A stretch of 64,000 nt of DNA from Flavobacterium sp. (GCF_027484205.1 NZ_JAIXUB010000009.1:124001-188000), one strand, 5' to 3'; positions 26,933-37,434 are shown, counted from the stretch's first letter. Translations and numbers: made by a program. The notes: generated from the sequence alone by a model not told the origin.

Positions 26933-26963
26933 ATATTACTTAATTTTTAAAAAATGTATTTAT

Positions 26964-27956
26964 ATGAAAAAAGTTTTAGGCATTTTGATTGTTGTTTTGA
27001 CTTTAAATCTTGGTTTTGCTCAAGGAAAAGTTAGTTTTCAGGCAAATATTTCCAATAGAAATGGTGATGTTATTTATATTAAAGATAATATGAATAAAAC
27101 CATTAAAGAAATTGCGGTTGATAAAAACGGGCAGTTTTCTGATAAGTTCGATGTAAAAGATGGTTTCTACGTAATGTTTGATGGTGTTGAATATGCTCAA
27201 CTATTTTTAAAAGATGGTTTTGATTTGAAATTAAAAATGGATGCAAAGCAATTTGACGAATCGATTGTTTTTGAAGGAAAAGGCTCTGGAGAAAATAATT
27301 TTTTAGCTCAACAAACTATTAATAATGAAGTTTTTTTAGAAGAAAATTTTAAGAAGAGTAAAGACGAATTTTATCAAGCTTTTGATGCTAAAAAGAAGAA
27401 TGATTTTGAAAAATTAGAGAAAGGTAATTTTGATGATACTTTTAAAACACAAATTAAAAAATCGATGACTCAAGAGTTTTTTGGTATGCAAATGGATTAT
27501 GCTCAAGCTCAAAAGACGAGAGAAATAACAGGCAAACCATCACCTTCTTTTGATTATGAAAATCACGCTGGCGGTAGAGAAAAATTAGAAAATTTTAGAG
27601 GTAAATATGTTTACATCGATGTTTGGGCAACTTGGTGTGCTCCTTGTAGAGCTGAGATTCCACATTTACAAAAAATTGAAGAAAAATATAATGATAAAAA
27701 AATTGCTTTTTTAAGTATTTCAGTTGATGAGCAAAAGGATTATGAAAAATGGAAAAAATTTGTGGATGACAAAAAATTAGGAGGTGTTCAATTATTTGCA
27801 GATAAAAATTGGGCTTCAGATTTTATTACTGCTTATGGAATTAATTCTATTCCTAGATTTATTTTAATAGATCCAAATGGAAATACAATTGATGCAAATG
27901 CAAAAAGACCTTCAGATTCAAAATTAGTAGAACAATTAGATAGCTTATTAAAGTAA
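26964..27956 (+). CDS. TlpA-like thiol:disulfide oxidoreductase with DUF4369-like N-terminus
   Basis: 330 residues. A Sec signal peptide (about 1-19, ending NLGFAQ) sends it to the periplasm. Residues about 22-115 look like the DUF4369 domain (NRNGDVIYIKDNMNKTIKEI). The C-terminal 140 residues are a thioredoxin/AhpC-TSA fold with the active site WATWCAPCRAEIP and cis-Pro in NSIPRFILID. Such proteins probably reduce or oxidise disulfides of envelope proteins. It is a single gene between aspS (divergent) and a T9SS protein (convergent). Confidence 0.9.
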   Translation: MKKVLGILIVVLTLNLGFAQGKVSFQANISNRNGDVIYIKDNMNKTIKEIAVDKNGQFSDKFDVKDGFYVMFDGVEYAQLFLKDGFDLKLKMDAKQFDESIVFEGKGSGENNFLAQQTINNEVFLEENFKKSKDEFYQAFDAKKKNDFEKLEKGNFDDTFKTQIKKSMTQEFFGMQMDYAQAQKTREITGKPSPSFDYENHAGGREKLENFRGKYVYIDVWATWCAPCRAEIPHLQKIEEKYNDKKIAFLSISVDEQKDYEKWKKFVDDKKLGGVQLFADKNWASDFITAYGINSIPRFILIDPNGNTIDANAKRPSDSKLVEQLDSLLK

Positions 27957-27978
27957 TTATCAATATAGTTTAACAAGA

Positions 27979-28015
27979 AAAAGGGTTTGTCAAATTAATG
28001 ACAAACCCTTTTTTA
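27979..28015 (+). terminator. Terminator after the TlpA-like gene
   Basis: Stem AAGGGTTTGTCA / TGACAAACCCTT with a 6-base loop and T-run; it may also act on the convergent gene. Confidence 0.87.
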
Positions 28016-28038
28016 TTTGGATAAAATAGTAAAGAAAA

Positions 28039-31000
28039 TTATTCAATAATTATTTTCTCTGTATAATTTAAATTATCACTTGATACTTTTAAAATATAAA
28101 GTCCTGTTGATAGCTTATTAAAGTTAATTGTCTTTTCAAAGCTAAAATCAACATTGTAATCAGAATAAACAACCTGACCTTTAATATCAAATAATTGGAT
28201 ATTGATTTTGCCAGTAAAGTCATTAATGTTTAAATTGATTGAGCCATTTGATGGGTTTGGATACACTTTAATACCGTTAGATTTAACAATATCATTGTTA
28301 GATAGAGTAGAACTTGTAAATGCTCCAGAAAAAACGCCTCTACCATAAGTTGATGCAAAAACCACATTATCATTTCTTAAGTCAAGGTCAGTAACTTTAA
28401 CATTACTCATTCCGTTAAAAGATTGATTCCAAGTTGGAGAAGCAGTGTTAAAAGTATTCGTAAACCAAACACCTAATTCTGTTCCAACAATAACCTCATT
28501 AGCATTTAAAGGATTTTTTACAACAGCTTTTACAGGAATATCAGGTAAATTACCTTCTTTATTTTGCCATGTTACTCCACCATCATTTGTATACCAAATG
28601 CTAACTACATTATAATTGTGCATTGTTACAAAAATTTCATTTTCTGTTGTACCATATTCTACATCTGAAACACTTCCAACAAATGCTGGACCTGTAATGT
28701 CAGTCCATGTTGGAGTTGCATTTGCATTAGTTATCTTTAAAAGTTTTGCATTTCTTGTTCCAACTAAAAGAGTACTTGAAGTTGTTGGAGTTCCAAATTT
28801 AGAAACTGTAAATGCTGTTGGAGAACTTGTCAATAAAGCATTGGTTAATGTTGTTTTTACCACACTTAAAGGACCTTTTACTCTAGCATATCTTCTGATT
28901 TGATAAAGCGGAGTTGTTCCACTCGTATTTGTATAATCAGAATATAAAATATCCATATTAGAATCTAAAGCCATTGGAGCAATAAAAGCACCATTTTCTG
29001 TAGATTCTGAATTGATAACTCTTGTTTGGCTATTAGCATAATTATATAGATTAATGCTGTTGTTGTAAACGTAATTTGTAATTCTATATCTGTCAGTTCC
29101 ATCGGTATCCATAAAACTGTAAGCTCCATCACCACCTTGAACTTGGCTACTTTCGTTTAATCCAGGTGTTGCGCCAAGAAACATTTGAGATCCATTATCT
29201 TGTGCTCCGGCCACAAAATTATCACCAGACATTCCGTTTGTTGTTGGAGCTACTCCAACACTATAAAATTGAGTTGCATTAAATCCTTTATTTCTTGATG
29301 AAATAGTAGTTCCTGAATTACCAGAATAATAAACACCACCATCATTTCCAAAAAGTAATTTATTTGTTGCTCCATTTCCAAAAGCAACAGCATGTTGATC
29401 AGAATGTGTATATTGATAGCCATAACCTCCAGTCCAGTGACTAATTTGCGACCATGAGGTTGCTCCATTTGTTGATTTAAATAAATCTATACCACCAACA
29501 TATAGAGTTTCATCATTAGTTGGGTCAAGTTCTATAAATAAATCAAAAAATGCTTGTTGACCTGTAAATCCATAACTGGTAAATCTTGAAGCAGGATCAG
29601 CATCAACAGGTAACGTCATTGTTGAACTTGATGCAAAAGCATTTGTGGTTTTCACAATTGTTGTTTCAACATTTGGTACTGTAGCACTTGCTTGTGAAAG
29701 TTCTGCTAAAACATAAACTTTTCCAGGAGTTGTCTTAGAAACTGCAATTTCAGTTCTTCTTCCATTTGTAACTGCATAGTTTTGAACAAAATTTACTCCA
29801 TCAGTAGAAGAAAATACTTTTCCTCCGCCTTCTCCATAAATATATGTGCTTTTTGTTGAAACCCATATTTTATTATCTGAACCAAATTCAATATTATTTG
29901 GACAATGTTTTCTTCCTCCATCAGTTAAAGGCATACTTACTTCATTCCAAGTAGAACCTCCATTTGTAGATTTGTATAGGCCATATGCTGGACCACCTAA
30001 AAAGGTTAGTGCATTTGACTCAGAATAATAAGATTCTGCAGCGGCAACATAAACTTCAGAAACACCACCATTATTTCTAACTTTTACATCGTTTATGTGT
30101 TGGATACCAGGAACTAAGTTACCTGTAAAACCTGTACCTGTTGGGTTTAAAGCACCTGTCATAGTTCCAGATGATAAAGCAGCTTCTAATAAATCACCAT
30201 CTTCTTTAGAAATCATTACAGATGGAATAGTAATTGTTGTGTCTGTTCCTCCCATTGGTATTGGTTGACCAGTAATATTGTTCATCATAATTACTCCAAT
30301 TGCTCCTGCATCCTGAGCTGCTTTTACTTTTATTACGAATGTACAATCACCTCTTCTGATTAGTGCTATTTTTCCAGAAACATTGTTTACAATAGTTTCA
30401 CAAGCGTCAGAAGTTGGTGCTGTTCCATCATTTACTAAAACAATATCTGCAGTAATGGTAGTTGTAATAGCTGAACCAAAATTAGCAGGATTTGTAGGGT
30501 AACAAACATAATTTCCTGCAACACCTGAAGGTGTGTTTATTGTAATATTTGAAGCAGATTGAAAAGTTGTTGGCCCGGAAATTCCTCCTAAAACTTTTGT
30601 CCATGTTGCGCCTGCATCAGTAGATTTCCATAACCCGTTTCCGTTAACATCTCCTTGAACATAAGACTCACCAGTTCCTACGTAAAATATATTTGTATTG
30701 TTTGGATCATAAGTAATGCATGAAACTGCTAAATTATCAGGAGTATTGACTCTTGTCCAAGTTGAATTTGCATTTGAAATATTTGTGTTTTTATATAAAC
30801 CACCACTAACAGAACCAGCAAAAACTGTTTCATTAGTAGGATCGTTTGGGTCAAACATAACAGCTCTTGTTCTTCCTCCAACATTTGTTGGACCTCTTTC
30901 AACCCAAGCATTATCTAAAGCATCTCCTGGTGTTCTGTGAAGAAGGGCTTGTTGTCTTATTTCTTCTAACTGCGATTTAACAACTAATAAGTTTTCTGGA

Positions 31001-31308
31001 GTTGGTCTTCCTGTTTCAGGATTCATGGTTAATTCCCATTCCATTTCATAGTATTTCTTTGGAGGAATACCCAGCGCTTTTCTTTCAGTCTTTTTAAGTT
31101 TTAAAGTTTCTTTAAAAGGACTGTTTTTTAGAAAATATGCATGCTTTTTTCTTAATTCTTTTGTTCTTTTGTCAGGTTTAGCAGCTTTTACAGCATGTTT
31201 TTTTGACTTGTTAGTAATTTTTTTAGTATCATTTTGGTTATTCGTTTGTGAATAGCCTGAAACCAAAAAAATCGACAAAAGTAGACTTAAAAGTAAGTGT
31301 TTTTTCAT
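28039..31308 (-). CDS. T9SS-exported beta-propeller protein with inserted PA domain
   Basis: 1089 residues. Signal peptide (1-20), then a basic Lys-rich segment. From about residue 140 there are repeated VFAGSVSGGLYKNTN, FYVGTGESY, GLWKSTDAGATW, GLYKSTNGGSTW and LFKSTNGATSW blocks typical of BNR/sortilin-like beta-propellers. A PA (protease-associated) domain is inserted at about 260-395 (IALIRRGDCTFVIKVKAAQDAGAIG). The last about 75 residues are a type A T9SS sorting domain (KVYPNPSNGSINLNI ... STGLYILKVSSDNLNYTEKI). The protein should be secreted or anchored on the cell surface. No protease catalytic residues are evident, so an adhesive or binding role is inferred. Confidence 0.88.
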   Translation of the reverse strand: MKKHLLLSLLLSIFLVSGYSQTNNQNDTKKITNKSKKHAVKAAKPDKRTKELRKKHAYFLKNSPFKETLKLKKTERKALGIPPKKYYEMEWELTMNPETGRPTPENLLVVKSQLEEIRQQALLHRTPGDALDNAWVERGPTNVGGRTRAVMFDPNDPTNETVFAGSVSGGLYKNTNISNANSTWTRVNTPDNLAVSCITYDPNNTNIFYVGTGESYVQGDVNGNGLWKSTDAGATWTKVLGGISGPTTFQSASNITINTPSGVAGNYVCYPTNPANFGSAITTTITADIVLVNDGTAPTSDACETIVNNVSGKIALIRRGDCTFVIKVKAAQDAGAIGVIMMNNITGQPIPMGGTDTTITIPSVMISKEDGDLLEAALSSGTMTGALNPTGTGFTGNLVPGIQHINDVKVRNNGGVSEVYVAAAESYYSESNALTFLGGPAYGLYKSTNGGSTWNEVSMPLTDGGRKHCPNNIEFGSDNKIWVSTKSTYIYGEGGGKVFSSTDGVNFVQNYAVTNGRRTEIAVSKTTPGKVYVLAELSQASATVPNVETTIVKTTNAFASSSTMTLPVDADPASRFTSYGFTGQQAFFDLFIELDPTNDETLYVGGIDLFKSTNGATSWSQISHWTGGYGYQYTHSDQHAVAFGNGATNKLLFGNDGGVYYSGNSGTTISSRNKGFNATQFYSVGVAPTTNGMSGDNFVAGAQDNGSQMFLGATPGLNESSQVQGGDGAYSFMDTDGTDRYRITNYVYNNSINLYNYANSQTRVINSESTENGAFIAPMALDSNMDILYSDYTNTSGTTPLYQIRRYARVKGPLSVVKTTLTNALLTSSPTAFTVSKFGTPTTSSTLLVGTRNAKLLKITNANATPTWTDITGPAFVGSVSDVEYGTTENEIFVTMHNYNVVSIWYTNDGGVTWQNKEGNLPDIPVKAVVKNPLNANEVIVGTELGVWFTNTFNTASPTWNQSFNGMSNVKVTDLDLRNDNVVFASTYGRGVFSGAFTSSTLSNNDIVKSNGIKVYPNPSNGSINLNINDFTGKINIQLFDIKGQVVYSDYNVDFSFEKTINFNKLSTGLYILKVSSDNLNYTEKIIIE

Positions 31309-31374
31309 TGTAATTTTTTTATAAAGATGGTTTAGCTTGCTAAATTATGTAATTTTTTATAAAAAATATAAAAT

Positions 31375-32733
31375 TTAACAATTGTTATTTGAAATTATTT
31401 TGTTGTAAATGAGAGCCTTTCCATCAGTAAGCATCGAAATAAAATGACAAATATGTAACAATCGTTCGTATAAAGTTTCTTTATCTCCTGAGGCGTCGGG
31501 ATGATTCTTTTCAGGTAAAATCTTTAATAGTAGCTTATCATAATTGGTCGCTTTTCCTTCATAATTATTGTTGTAAGCCGTTATAAATTTGTCTAACAAA
31601 TTATTTATCATTTGATAACCAGAAAGTTCTTTCTCAATTACTTCACGACTTTGATAAATATTCTTTACACTCAACTTAATAATATCGTCAATTTGTGCTT
31701 TGTATTTACTTTTATCAGTTAAAGCATAAGGAAATTCTCCTTTCAAAATGGCTTCTTCATTTTCTATAAATATACGTACGGCATCGTTAATTAGATTTCC
31801 AATGGCTAAAGCGCGTAAATAACTTATCCTGTCTTCTTTAGTTGTAAGTGAATTGTATTTAGTTGTATCAATAGAATCTTTCACCAATTTGATTAAATAT
31901 TCTAAGGCAAAATCTTCCGATACTAATCCGAGATTTATTCCGTCTTCAAAATCAATTATAGTGTAGCAAATGTCATCAGCAGCTTCAACCAAATAGGCGA
32001 GAGGATGTCTTTGGTAACCAATATCATTTCCCGATTTATTTGGAATTAATCCTAATTCATCGGCTACTTCTTTGAAAAACTCTTTGTCAGTTTGAAAGAA
32101 ACCATATTTTTTATCAGCAATATTCGAAGTTGGTTTTTTGGGTAAACTTTCTTTCGGATATTTCATAAAAGCACCTAAAACCGCATAAGTCAAGCGGATG
32201 CTTCCTTCTATTCCAGGTCGTGAACTTGTTAAAACTGAGAATCCGTTGGCATTTCCTTCAAAATCTATTAAATCCTGCCATTCTTTATCGGTAAGTTGCT
32301 CTTTAAATTTTTGTCCTTTTCCTATAGAAAAATATTCACCAATTGCTTTTTCACCAGAATGACCGAAAGGTGGATTTCCAATATCATGTGCCAAGGATGC
32401 TGCGGCTACAATAGCTCCAAAATCATTTGCTTGATAACCATGAATTTCTTGTAGATATGGATATTTTTCAATGATTTTTTTTCCTACTAATCGTCCTATA
32501 GAACGCCCAACTACCGAAACTTCTAAACTATGCGTTAATCGTGTATGAACGAAATCGGTTTTTGATAACGGAACTACTTGCGTTTTATCTTGCAAACTTC
32601 TAAAAGCAGAAGAAAAAATGATTCTATCATAATCAACTTCAAAGCCTAAACGTGTGTCGTCTTGCTCTATTCGTAGTCGCTTTCCTTTGTCACCTTGACG
32701 TTTTAAAGATAAAAGTTGTTCCCAGTTCATCAT
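31375..32733 (-). CDS. dgt: Deoxyguanosinetriphosphate triphosphohydrolase (dGTPase)
   Basis: 452 residues from ATG 32733-32731; the longer frame uses GTG 32751 and is less likely, and a second ATG follows directly at 32730. HD-domain metal ligands are visible: H68 in RLTHSLEV, H116-D117 in SLAHDIGNPPFGHSGE, and a later Asp in EAADDICYTIID. The enzyme hydrolyses dGTP (and often other dNTPs) to the nucleoside and triphosphate, so it lowers dNTP pools. It lies in the same direction as nrdB and nrdA but is separated from the acetyltransferase gene by a REP-like hairpin. Confidence 0.93.
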   Translation of the reverse strand: MMNWEQLLSLKRQGDKGKRLRIEQDDTRLGFEVDYDRIIFSSAFRSLQDKTQVVPLSKTDFVHTRLTHSLEVSVVGRSIGRLVGKKIIEKYPYLQEIHGYQANDFGAIVAAASLAHDIGNPPFGHSGEKAIGEYFSIGKGQKFKEQLTDKEWQDLIDFEGNANGFSVLTSSRPGIEGSIRLTYAVLGAFMKYPKESLPKKPTSNIADKKYGFFQTDKEFFKEVADELGLIPNKSGNDIGYQRHPLAYLVEAADDICYTIIDFEDGINLGLVSEDFALEYLIKLVKDSIDTTKYNSLTTKEDRISYLRALAIGNLINDAVRIFIENEEAILKGEFPYALTDKSKYKAQIDDIIKLSVKNIYQSREVIEKELSGYQMINNLLDKFITAYNNNYEGKATNYDKLLLKILPEKNHPDASGDKETLYERLLHICHFISMLTDGKALIYNKIISNNNC

Positions 32734-32745
32734 AGTTTTATTTTT

Positions 32746-32801
32746 TGTCACACTGAGCCTGTCGAAGTGCGTCTTAAGTCTTCGACAAGCTCAGACTGAC
32801 A
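32746..32801. repeat. REP-like palindrome, copy 1
   Basis: Arms 32746-32767 and 32780-32801 (22 bases, three mismatches) around a 12-base loop, with core CTGAGCCTGTCGAAG / CTTCGACAAGCTCAG. A second copy is at 44268-44332. It lies between dgt and the acetyltransferase gene. Confidence 0.8.
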
Positions 32802-32819
32802 GTGGAGTATTAATTGATT

Positions 32820-33269
32820 TTAGATATTTTTTTTCATGCAAATGCTATTTTCAACTCCTTGATATTGCCCAAAGTTTTCAATGATTTTATAGCCTAATTT
32901 TTGATATAGATAAATGGCGTCTTTTTGCATGAAACCAGTTTCCAATAAAGCAGTTTTATAATTTTCTTCTTTTGCCCAAGATTCTAATTCTGATAATACT
33001 TTGGTTGCAATTCCTTTTCCACGATGTTCAGGTAATGTAAACATTCGTTTCATTTCTGCCGTTTCAGCATCATATTCTTTGTAAGCACCAATTGCAACTG
33101 GATTTTCATTTTCATACACAATCAAAGCGTTTTTTAACAAACTTGATTTATTAAATTGAGAATAAAAGGCATGATCTTCACCATCGAGAATTGTCAAATA
33201 AGTATCTAATTGAACTACAAGTTTTTCAAAATCGGGATTATCAGAAGTTGTTCTTTTGAAGGTAAGCAT
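32820..33269 (-). CDS. GNAT family N-acetyltransferase
   Basis: 149 residues. The acetyl-CoA-binding motif A is MKRMFTLPEHRGKGIATKVLSELE (central Q/R-x-x-G-x-G/A as EHRGKGIA), and motif B is LLETGFMQKDAIYLYQKLGYK. The substrate is unknown. It follows a 73-residue hypothetical protein by 5 bases and is probably cotranscribed with it. Confidence 0.85.
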   Translation of the reverse strand: MLTFKRTTSDNPDFEKLVVQLDTYLTILDGEDHAFYSQFNKSSLLKNALIVYENENPVAIGAYKEYDAETAEMKRMFTLPEHRGKGIATKVLSELESWAKEENYKTALLETGFMQKDAIYLYQKLGYKIIENFGQYQGVENSICMKKNI

Positions 33270-33274
33270 TGTAA

Positions 33275-33496
33275 TTATTTTTTATCATTTGCCAAAAAGA
33301 AATGACGCGATTTCTTTGGATATTGATTGTAACTTTTATCACTTGGATTAGCAATAACCGATTTGATATTGATTTCGTCGCCCAATTTAAAATCTTTAGT
33401 AACCATTTGATAGTCTAATAAATATTCGCCACAGAAATAGTTTCCGTTTTCGTCTTTTTCTATAATTCCTGTATAAACTCCTTTTTCTTTTGACAT
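33275..33496 (-). CDS. Small hypothetical protein
   Basis: 73 residues from ATG 33496-33494 (MSKEKGVYTG). The frame continues to a TTG at 33517, but that extension overlaps a -7 promoter element (TATCTTTG). The protein is soluble, without signal peptide or membrane helix, and mixes Lys, Asp and Tyr. No family recognised. It is 5 bases upstream of the acetyltransferase. Confidence 0.6.
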   Translation of the reverse strand: MSKEKGVYTGIIEKDENGNYFCGEYLLDYQMVTKDFKLGDEINIKSVIANPSDKSYNQYPKKSRHFFLANDKK

Positions 33497-33514
33497 TGTA
33501 TTTTTATTTGATTT

Positions 33515-33522
33515 CAAAGATA
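33515..33522 (-). promoter_or_regulatory. Candidate -7 element of the small gene/acetyltransferase pair
   Basis: TATCTTTG on the minus strand, 18 bases upstream of the chosen ATG. It lies within the longer reading frame, supporting the inner start. Confidence 0.5.
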
Positions 33523-33530
33523 ATTAAAAA

Positions 33531-33562
33531 ACAAAACAGCCATCTTAATTGATAGCTGTTTC
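33531..33562 (-). terminator. Likely terminator of nrdA
   Basis: Imperfect stem AACAGCTATC / GATGGCTGTT (one mismatch) followed on the minus strand by TTTTGTTTTTT, about 32 bases after the nrdA stop. Confidence 0.6.
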
Positions 33563-33593
33563 TATATTCTTTTCTCTTTATTCTACTTTCTTA

Positions 33594-36044
33594 TTATGAA
33601 CCACACATTTCGCAATCTTCTGGACCAGCATTTTTAGCCATTTCAATCATTGCTCTGTATTCTTCGGCAGTCATTTCTACCGGTTCGTTTAGAACCGCAA
33701 TTGGTTGTAATGGCTCTGTTATAGATTTCATTTCTGCTGCAGGTTGTTCTTGAACTTCAATTGGTTCTGCTTTTTTATCATTATTTAATGTAAACTTGAT
33801 GGCATCAACTGCAGCTTTTGTTCTTAAATAATACATTCCAGTTTTTAAACCTGATTTCCATGCGTAGAAATGCATCGAAGTCAATTTAGCATAATTTGCA
33901 TCTTGCATAAACAAGTTCAACGATTGCGATTGGTCAATAAAGTAACCTCTTTGACGACTCATATCGATGATGTCTTTCATTGACATTTCCCAAACGGTTT
34001 TGTAAAGTTCTTTCAAATCTTGGGGTACTGATTCAATATTTTGAACTGAACCATTATGACGCATAATTTCTTGCTTCAAGGTTTCGTTCCACAATCCTCT
34101 TTCAACTAAATCGTTTAGTAAGTGTTTGTTAACTACAATAAATTCTCCCGAAAGTACTCTTCTTGTATAAATATTAGAAGTGTAAGGTTCAAAAGCTTCG
34201 TTATTTCCAAGAATTTGAGATGTTGAAGCCGTTGGCATTGGCGCTACTAACAATGAGTTTCTTACACCATTTGCTAAAACTTCTTTTCTTAAACTTGCCC
34301 AATCCCATCTTCCAGATAGTTCTTCGTCTTTAATATTCCATAAATTATGTTGGAATTCACCTTTAGAAATCGGTGAACCTTCATAAGAAGAATATGGTCC
34401 TTCTTCTTTAGCCATTTCCATAGAAGCAGTAACAGCTGCGAAATATAAAGTTTCAAAAATTTCCTGATTCAATTGTTTCGCTTCGTCACTTGTAAAAGGC
34501 ATTCTCAACATGATAAAAGCATCTGCTAAACCTTGAACACCTAGACCAACAGGACGATGGCGCATATTTGAGTTTTCAGCTTCTATTACTGGATAGTAAT
34601 TTCTGTCGATAACTTTATTTAAATTTCTAGTTACACGTTTAGTTACATTGAAAAGTAATTCGTGGTTGAATTTTCCATTTTCAACAAACATTGGTAACGA
34701 GATAGAAGCCAAGTTACAAACTGCAATTTCGTCTGCAGAAGTGTATTCCATGATTTCAGTACACAAGTTAGACGAACGGATAGTTCCCAAATTCTTTTGG
34801 TTTGATTTTCTGTTCGCTGCATCTTTGTACAACATATATGGTGTTCCAGTTTCAATTTGTGATTCTAGGATTTTTTCCCAAAGTTCACGTGCTTTTACTG
34901 TTTTTCTTCCTTTTCCTTGTGCTTCATACGAAGTATATAATGCTTCAAATTCATCGCCATAAACATCATCTAATCCTGGACATTCGTTTGGACACATTAA
35001 AGTCCAAGTTGAATCAGCTTCAACACGTTTCATGAACAAATCAGAAGTCCACATAGCAAAGAATAAATCTCTAGCACGCATTTCTTCTTTTCCTGTATTT
35101 TTTTTCAAATCAAGGAATTCGAAAATATCAGCATGCCAAGTTTCTAGGTAAATTGCAAAACTTCCTTTACGTTTTCCACCACCTTGATCTACATAACGAG
35201 CAGTATCATTAAAAACTCTCAACATCGGAACGATTCCGTTTGAAGTTCCGTTTGTACCACGAATATATGAACCAGTTGCACGAACGTTGTGAATTGCTAA
35301 TCCAATTCCGCCTGCTGATTGCGAAATTTTTGCCGTTTGTTTTAACGTATCATAGATTCCATCAATACTATCATCTTTCATAGTTAGTAAGAAACAAGAT
35401 GACATTTGTGGTTTTGGAGTTCCTGCGTTGAACAATGTTGGCGTTGCGTGTGTAAAGAATTTTTTAGACATTAAATCGTAAGTTTCAATTACAGATTCAA
35501 GATCGTTTAAGTGAATTCCAACCGAAACACGCATCAACATGTGTTGAGGTCTTTCAACAATTTTACCATTGATTTTTAACAAATACGAACGCTCTAAGGT
35601 TTTAAAACCAAAGTAATCGTAGTTAAAATCACGGTTATATATAATGTGAGAATTTAAAAATTCTGCATTTTCTTGAATTACATTGTGAACTTCTTCCGAA
35701 AGCAAAGGAGCTTCTTGATTGGTTCTTGGGTTTACATAATGGTACATTTCATTCATCGTCTCTGAGAATGATTTGTTAGTGTTTTTATGTAAATTTGAAA
35801 TGGCGATTCTTGCTGCTAATTGAGCATAATCAGGATGCGAAATCGTCATTGACGCTGCTGTTTCTGCTGCAAGATTATCTAATTCTGACGTAGTTACTCC
35901 ATCATACAATCCTTCAATTACGCGCATGGCTACTTTTACAGCGTCTACTCTGTCGTTTAAACCATAGCATAGTTTCTTAATTCTATCGGTGATTTTGTCA
36001 AACATTACCGGCTCTTTGTGGCCGTCTCTTTTTACTACGTACAT
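33594..36044 (-). CDS. nrdA: Ribonucleoside-diphosphate reductase, alpha subunit (class Ia)
   Basis: 816 residues; with NrdB it reduces ribonucleotides to deoxyribonucleotides. An ATP-cone for allosteric activity control is at the N-terminus ([19 protein letters not shown]). The barrel contains MSSCFLL (first redox Cys), NLCTEI (catalytic Asn, Cys and Glu), CNLASISL (the second disulfide Cys) and [14 protein letters not shown]. The C-terminal tail ends CEMCGS, the redox-relay Cys pair. Length is normal. It is downstream of nrdB across a 198-base spacer holding an inverted repeat. Confidence 0.97.
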   Translation of the reverse strand: MYVVKRDGHKEPVMFDKITDRIKKLCYGLNDRVDAVKVAMRVIEGLYDGVTTSELDNLAAETAASMTISHPDYAQLAARIAISNLHKNTNKSFSETMNEMYHYVNPRTNQEAPLLSEEVHNVIQENAEFLNSHIIYNRDFNYDYFGFKTLERSYLLKINGKIVERPQHMLMRVSVGIHLNDLESVIETYDLMSKKFFTHATPTLFNAGTPKPQMSSCFLLTMKDDSIDGIYDTLKQTAKISQSAGGIGLAIHNVRATGSYIRGTNGTSNGIVPMLRVFNDTARYVDQGGGKRKGSFAIYLETWHADIFEFLDLKKNTGKEEMRARDLFFAMWTSDLFMKRVEADSTWTLMCPNECPGLDDVYGDEFEALYTSYEAQGKGRKTVKARELWEKILESQIETGTPYMLYKDAANRKSNQKNLGTIRSSNLCTEIMEYTSADEIAVCNLASISLPMFVENGKFNHELLFNVTKRVTRNLNKVIDRNYYPVIEAENSNMRHRPVGLGVQGLADAFIMLRMPFTSDEAKQLNQEIFETLYFAAVTASMEMAKEEGPYSSYEGSPISKGEFQHNLWNIKDEELSGRWDWASLRKEVLANGVRNSLLVAPMPTASTSQILGNNEAFEPYTSNIYTRRVLSGEFIVVNKHLLNDLVERGLWNETLKQEIMRHNGSVQNIESVPQDLKELYKTVWEMSMKDIIDMSRQRGYFIDQSQSLNLFMQDANYAKLTSMHFYAWKSGLKTGMYYLRTKAAVDAIKFTLNNDKKAEPIEVQEQPAAEMKSITEPLQPIAVLNEPVEMTAEEYRAMIEMAKNAGPEDCEMCGS

Positions 36045-36115
36045 AAGTTTTAAGTTTTGTGAAATAGAAAATCCCTTCGCTATTTCGGGTTATTTGTAAT
36101 CTTTTTTTTGTTTTT

Positions 36116-36223
36116 TGCCATGAAGACACTAAGTCACAAAGTTTTTTTAGTTTTTAATAAAGAATATAATCATAGACTCTACAAATCATTGATTTTTCTT
36201 TGTGCCTTTGTGTCTTTACGGCA
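36116..36223. repeat. Inverted pair of a dispersed CTTTGTGCC element between nrdB and nrdA
   Basis: Arms 36116-36141 and 36198-36223 are imperfect complements (about 26 bases each). The right arm starts CTTTGTGCCTTTGTGTC. A third copy is at 50592-50617. Confidence 0.65.
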
Positions 36224-36242
36224 GTTTTTTTGTGACTTATAA

Positions 36243-37220
36243 TTAAAAATCAGCGTCGAAACTAATTTTGCTTGCTTCAGAATCAGAATTCATAACACCT
36301 GCTTTTTGGTATTCTGCCACACGTTTTTCAAAGAAATTAGTTTTTCCTTGAAGTGAAATCATGTCCATAAAATCGAATGGGTTTGAAGAATTATAAACTC
36401 TATCACATCCTAATTCTACTAATAATCTATCAGTAACAAATTCTAAATATTGTGTCATCAAAGTAGCATTCATTCCAATTAAACTTACAGGAAGTGATTC
36501 GGTAATGAATTTTCTTTCGATGTTTAAAGCGTCAGTTAAAATTTCTGTGATTCTTTCTTTTGGAACTTTATTTACGATGTGGTTCGTATGTAAATGCACC
36601 GCAAAATCACAATGCATTCCTTCATCACGAGAAATTAATTCGTTTGAAAAAGTTAAACCAGGCATTAAACCACGTTTTTTCAACCAAAAAATCGAACAAA
36701 AAGAACCTGAGAAGAAAATTCCTTCTACGGCTGCAAAAGCGATCAATCTTTCTGCAAAAGAATCAGATTCTATCCATTTCAAAGCCCATTCTGCTTTTTC
36801 TTTAATGGCAGGAAACGTTTCTATAGCATGAAAAAGTTCATATTTTTCAGCTTCGTCTTTTACATACGTATCTATCAACAACGAATAGGTTTCGCTGTGA
36901 ATATTTTCCATCATTAATTGAAATCCGTAGAAAAATTTTGCTTCTGGATATTGTACTTCGCTTACAAAGTTTTCTGCAAGATTTTCGTTCACAATTCCAT
37001 CAGATGCTGCGAAAAAGGCAAGAATATGTTTGATGAAGTATTTCTCATCAGCGTTCAACTTGTTATTCCAATCATTTAAATCGGTATGTAAGTCAATTTC
37101 TTCTGCTGTCCAAATGCAAGCTTCTTGTTTTTTATACCATTCCCAAATATCTTGATGCTTGATTGGGAAAATTACAAAGCGATCTTTATTTTCTTGAAGA
37201 ATTGGTTCTACGAAAGACAT
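36243..37220 (-). CDS. nrdB: Ribonucleoside-diphosphate reductase, beta subunit (class Ia)
   Basis: 325 residues; the ferritin-like radical-generating subunit. Metal ligands are recognisable in [24 protein letters not shown] and [10 protein letters not shown]. The Tyr four residues after the His in ENIHSETY sits at the position of the stable tyrosyl radical, which favours the class Ia di-iron tyrosyl type. It is transcribed before nrdA. Confidence 0.96.
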   Translation of the reverse strand: MSFVEPILQENKDRFVIFPIKHQDIWEWYKKQEACIWTAEEIDLHTDLNDWNNKLNADEKYFIKHILAFFAASDGIVNENLAENFVSEVQYPEAKFFYGFQLMMENIHSETYSLLIDTYVKDEAEKYELFHAIETFPAIKEKAEWALKWIESDSFAERLIAFAAVEGIFFSGSFCSIFWLKKRGLMPGLTFSNELISRDEGMHCDFAVHLHTNHIVNKVPKERITEILTDALNIERKFITESLPVSLIGMNATLMTQYLEFVTDRLLVELGCDRVYNSSNPFDFMDMISLQGKTNFFEKRVAEYQKAGVMNSDSEASKISFDADF

Positions 37221-37403
37221 AATTAAGGGTTTTTGTTAAGGTTTTTTTAACTTTTTTCAACTGTTACAAAGATTGTCAATTTTAAATGAAAAAGAAAGTC
37301 AAACTTATTCACAATCGGCTTTAGTTTTTAACAATGCGTAAGAATTAAGCCACTTTGGGTAATTTGTGTAAATTATTGTTTAACAGTAAGTTATAAATGA
37401 TAA

Positions 37404-37434
37404 AAAATCAAAAAATCCCTAAAAATAAGGGATT
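37404..37434 (-). terminator. Second, weaker hairpin downstream of the basic-repeat gene
   Basis: Stem AATCCCT / AGGGATT with 7-base loop, followed on the minus strand by a T-rich tract. It would back up the terminator at 37499-37538. Confidence 0.5.

Noticed and set aside
32746..32801. REP-like hairpin as a terminator between the acetyltransferase and dgt
   Set aside because: There is no T-run next to the stem and the core recurs elsewhere, so it is listed as a repeat.
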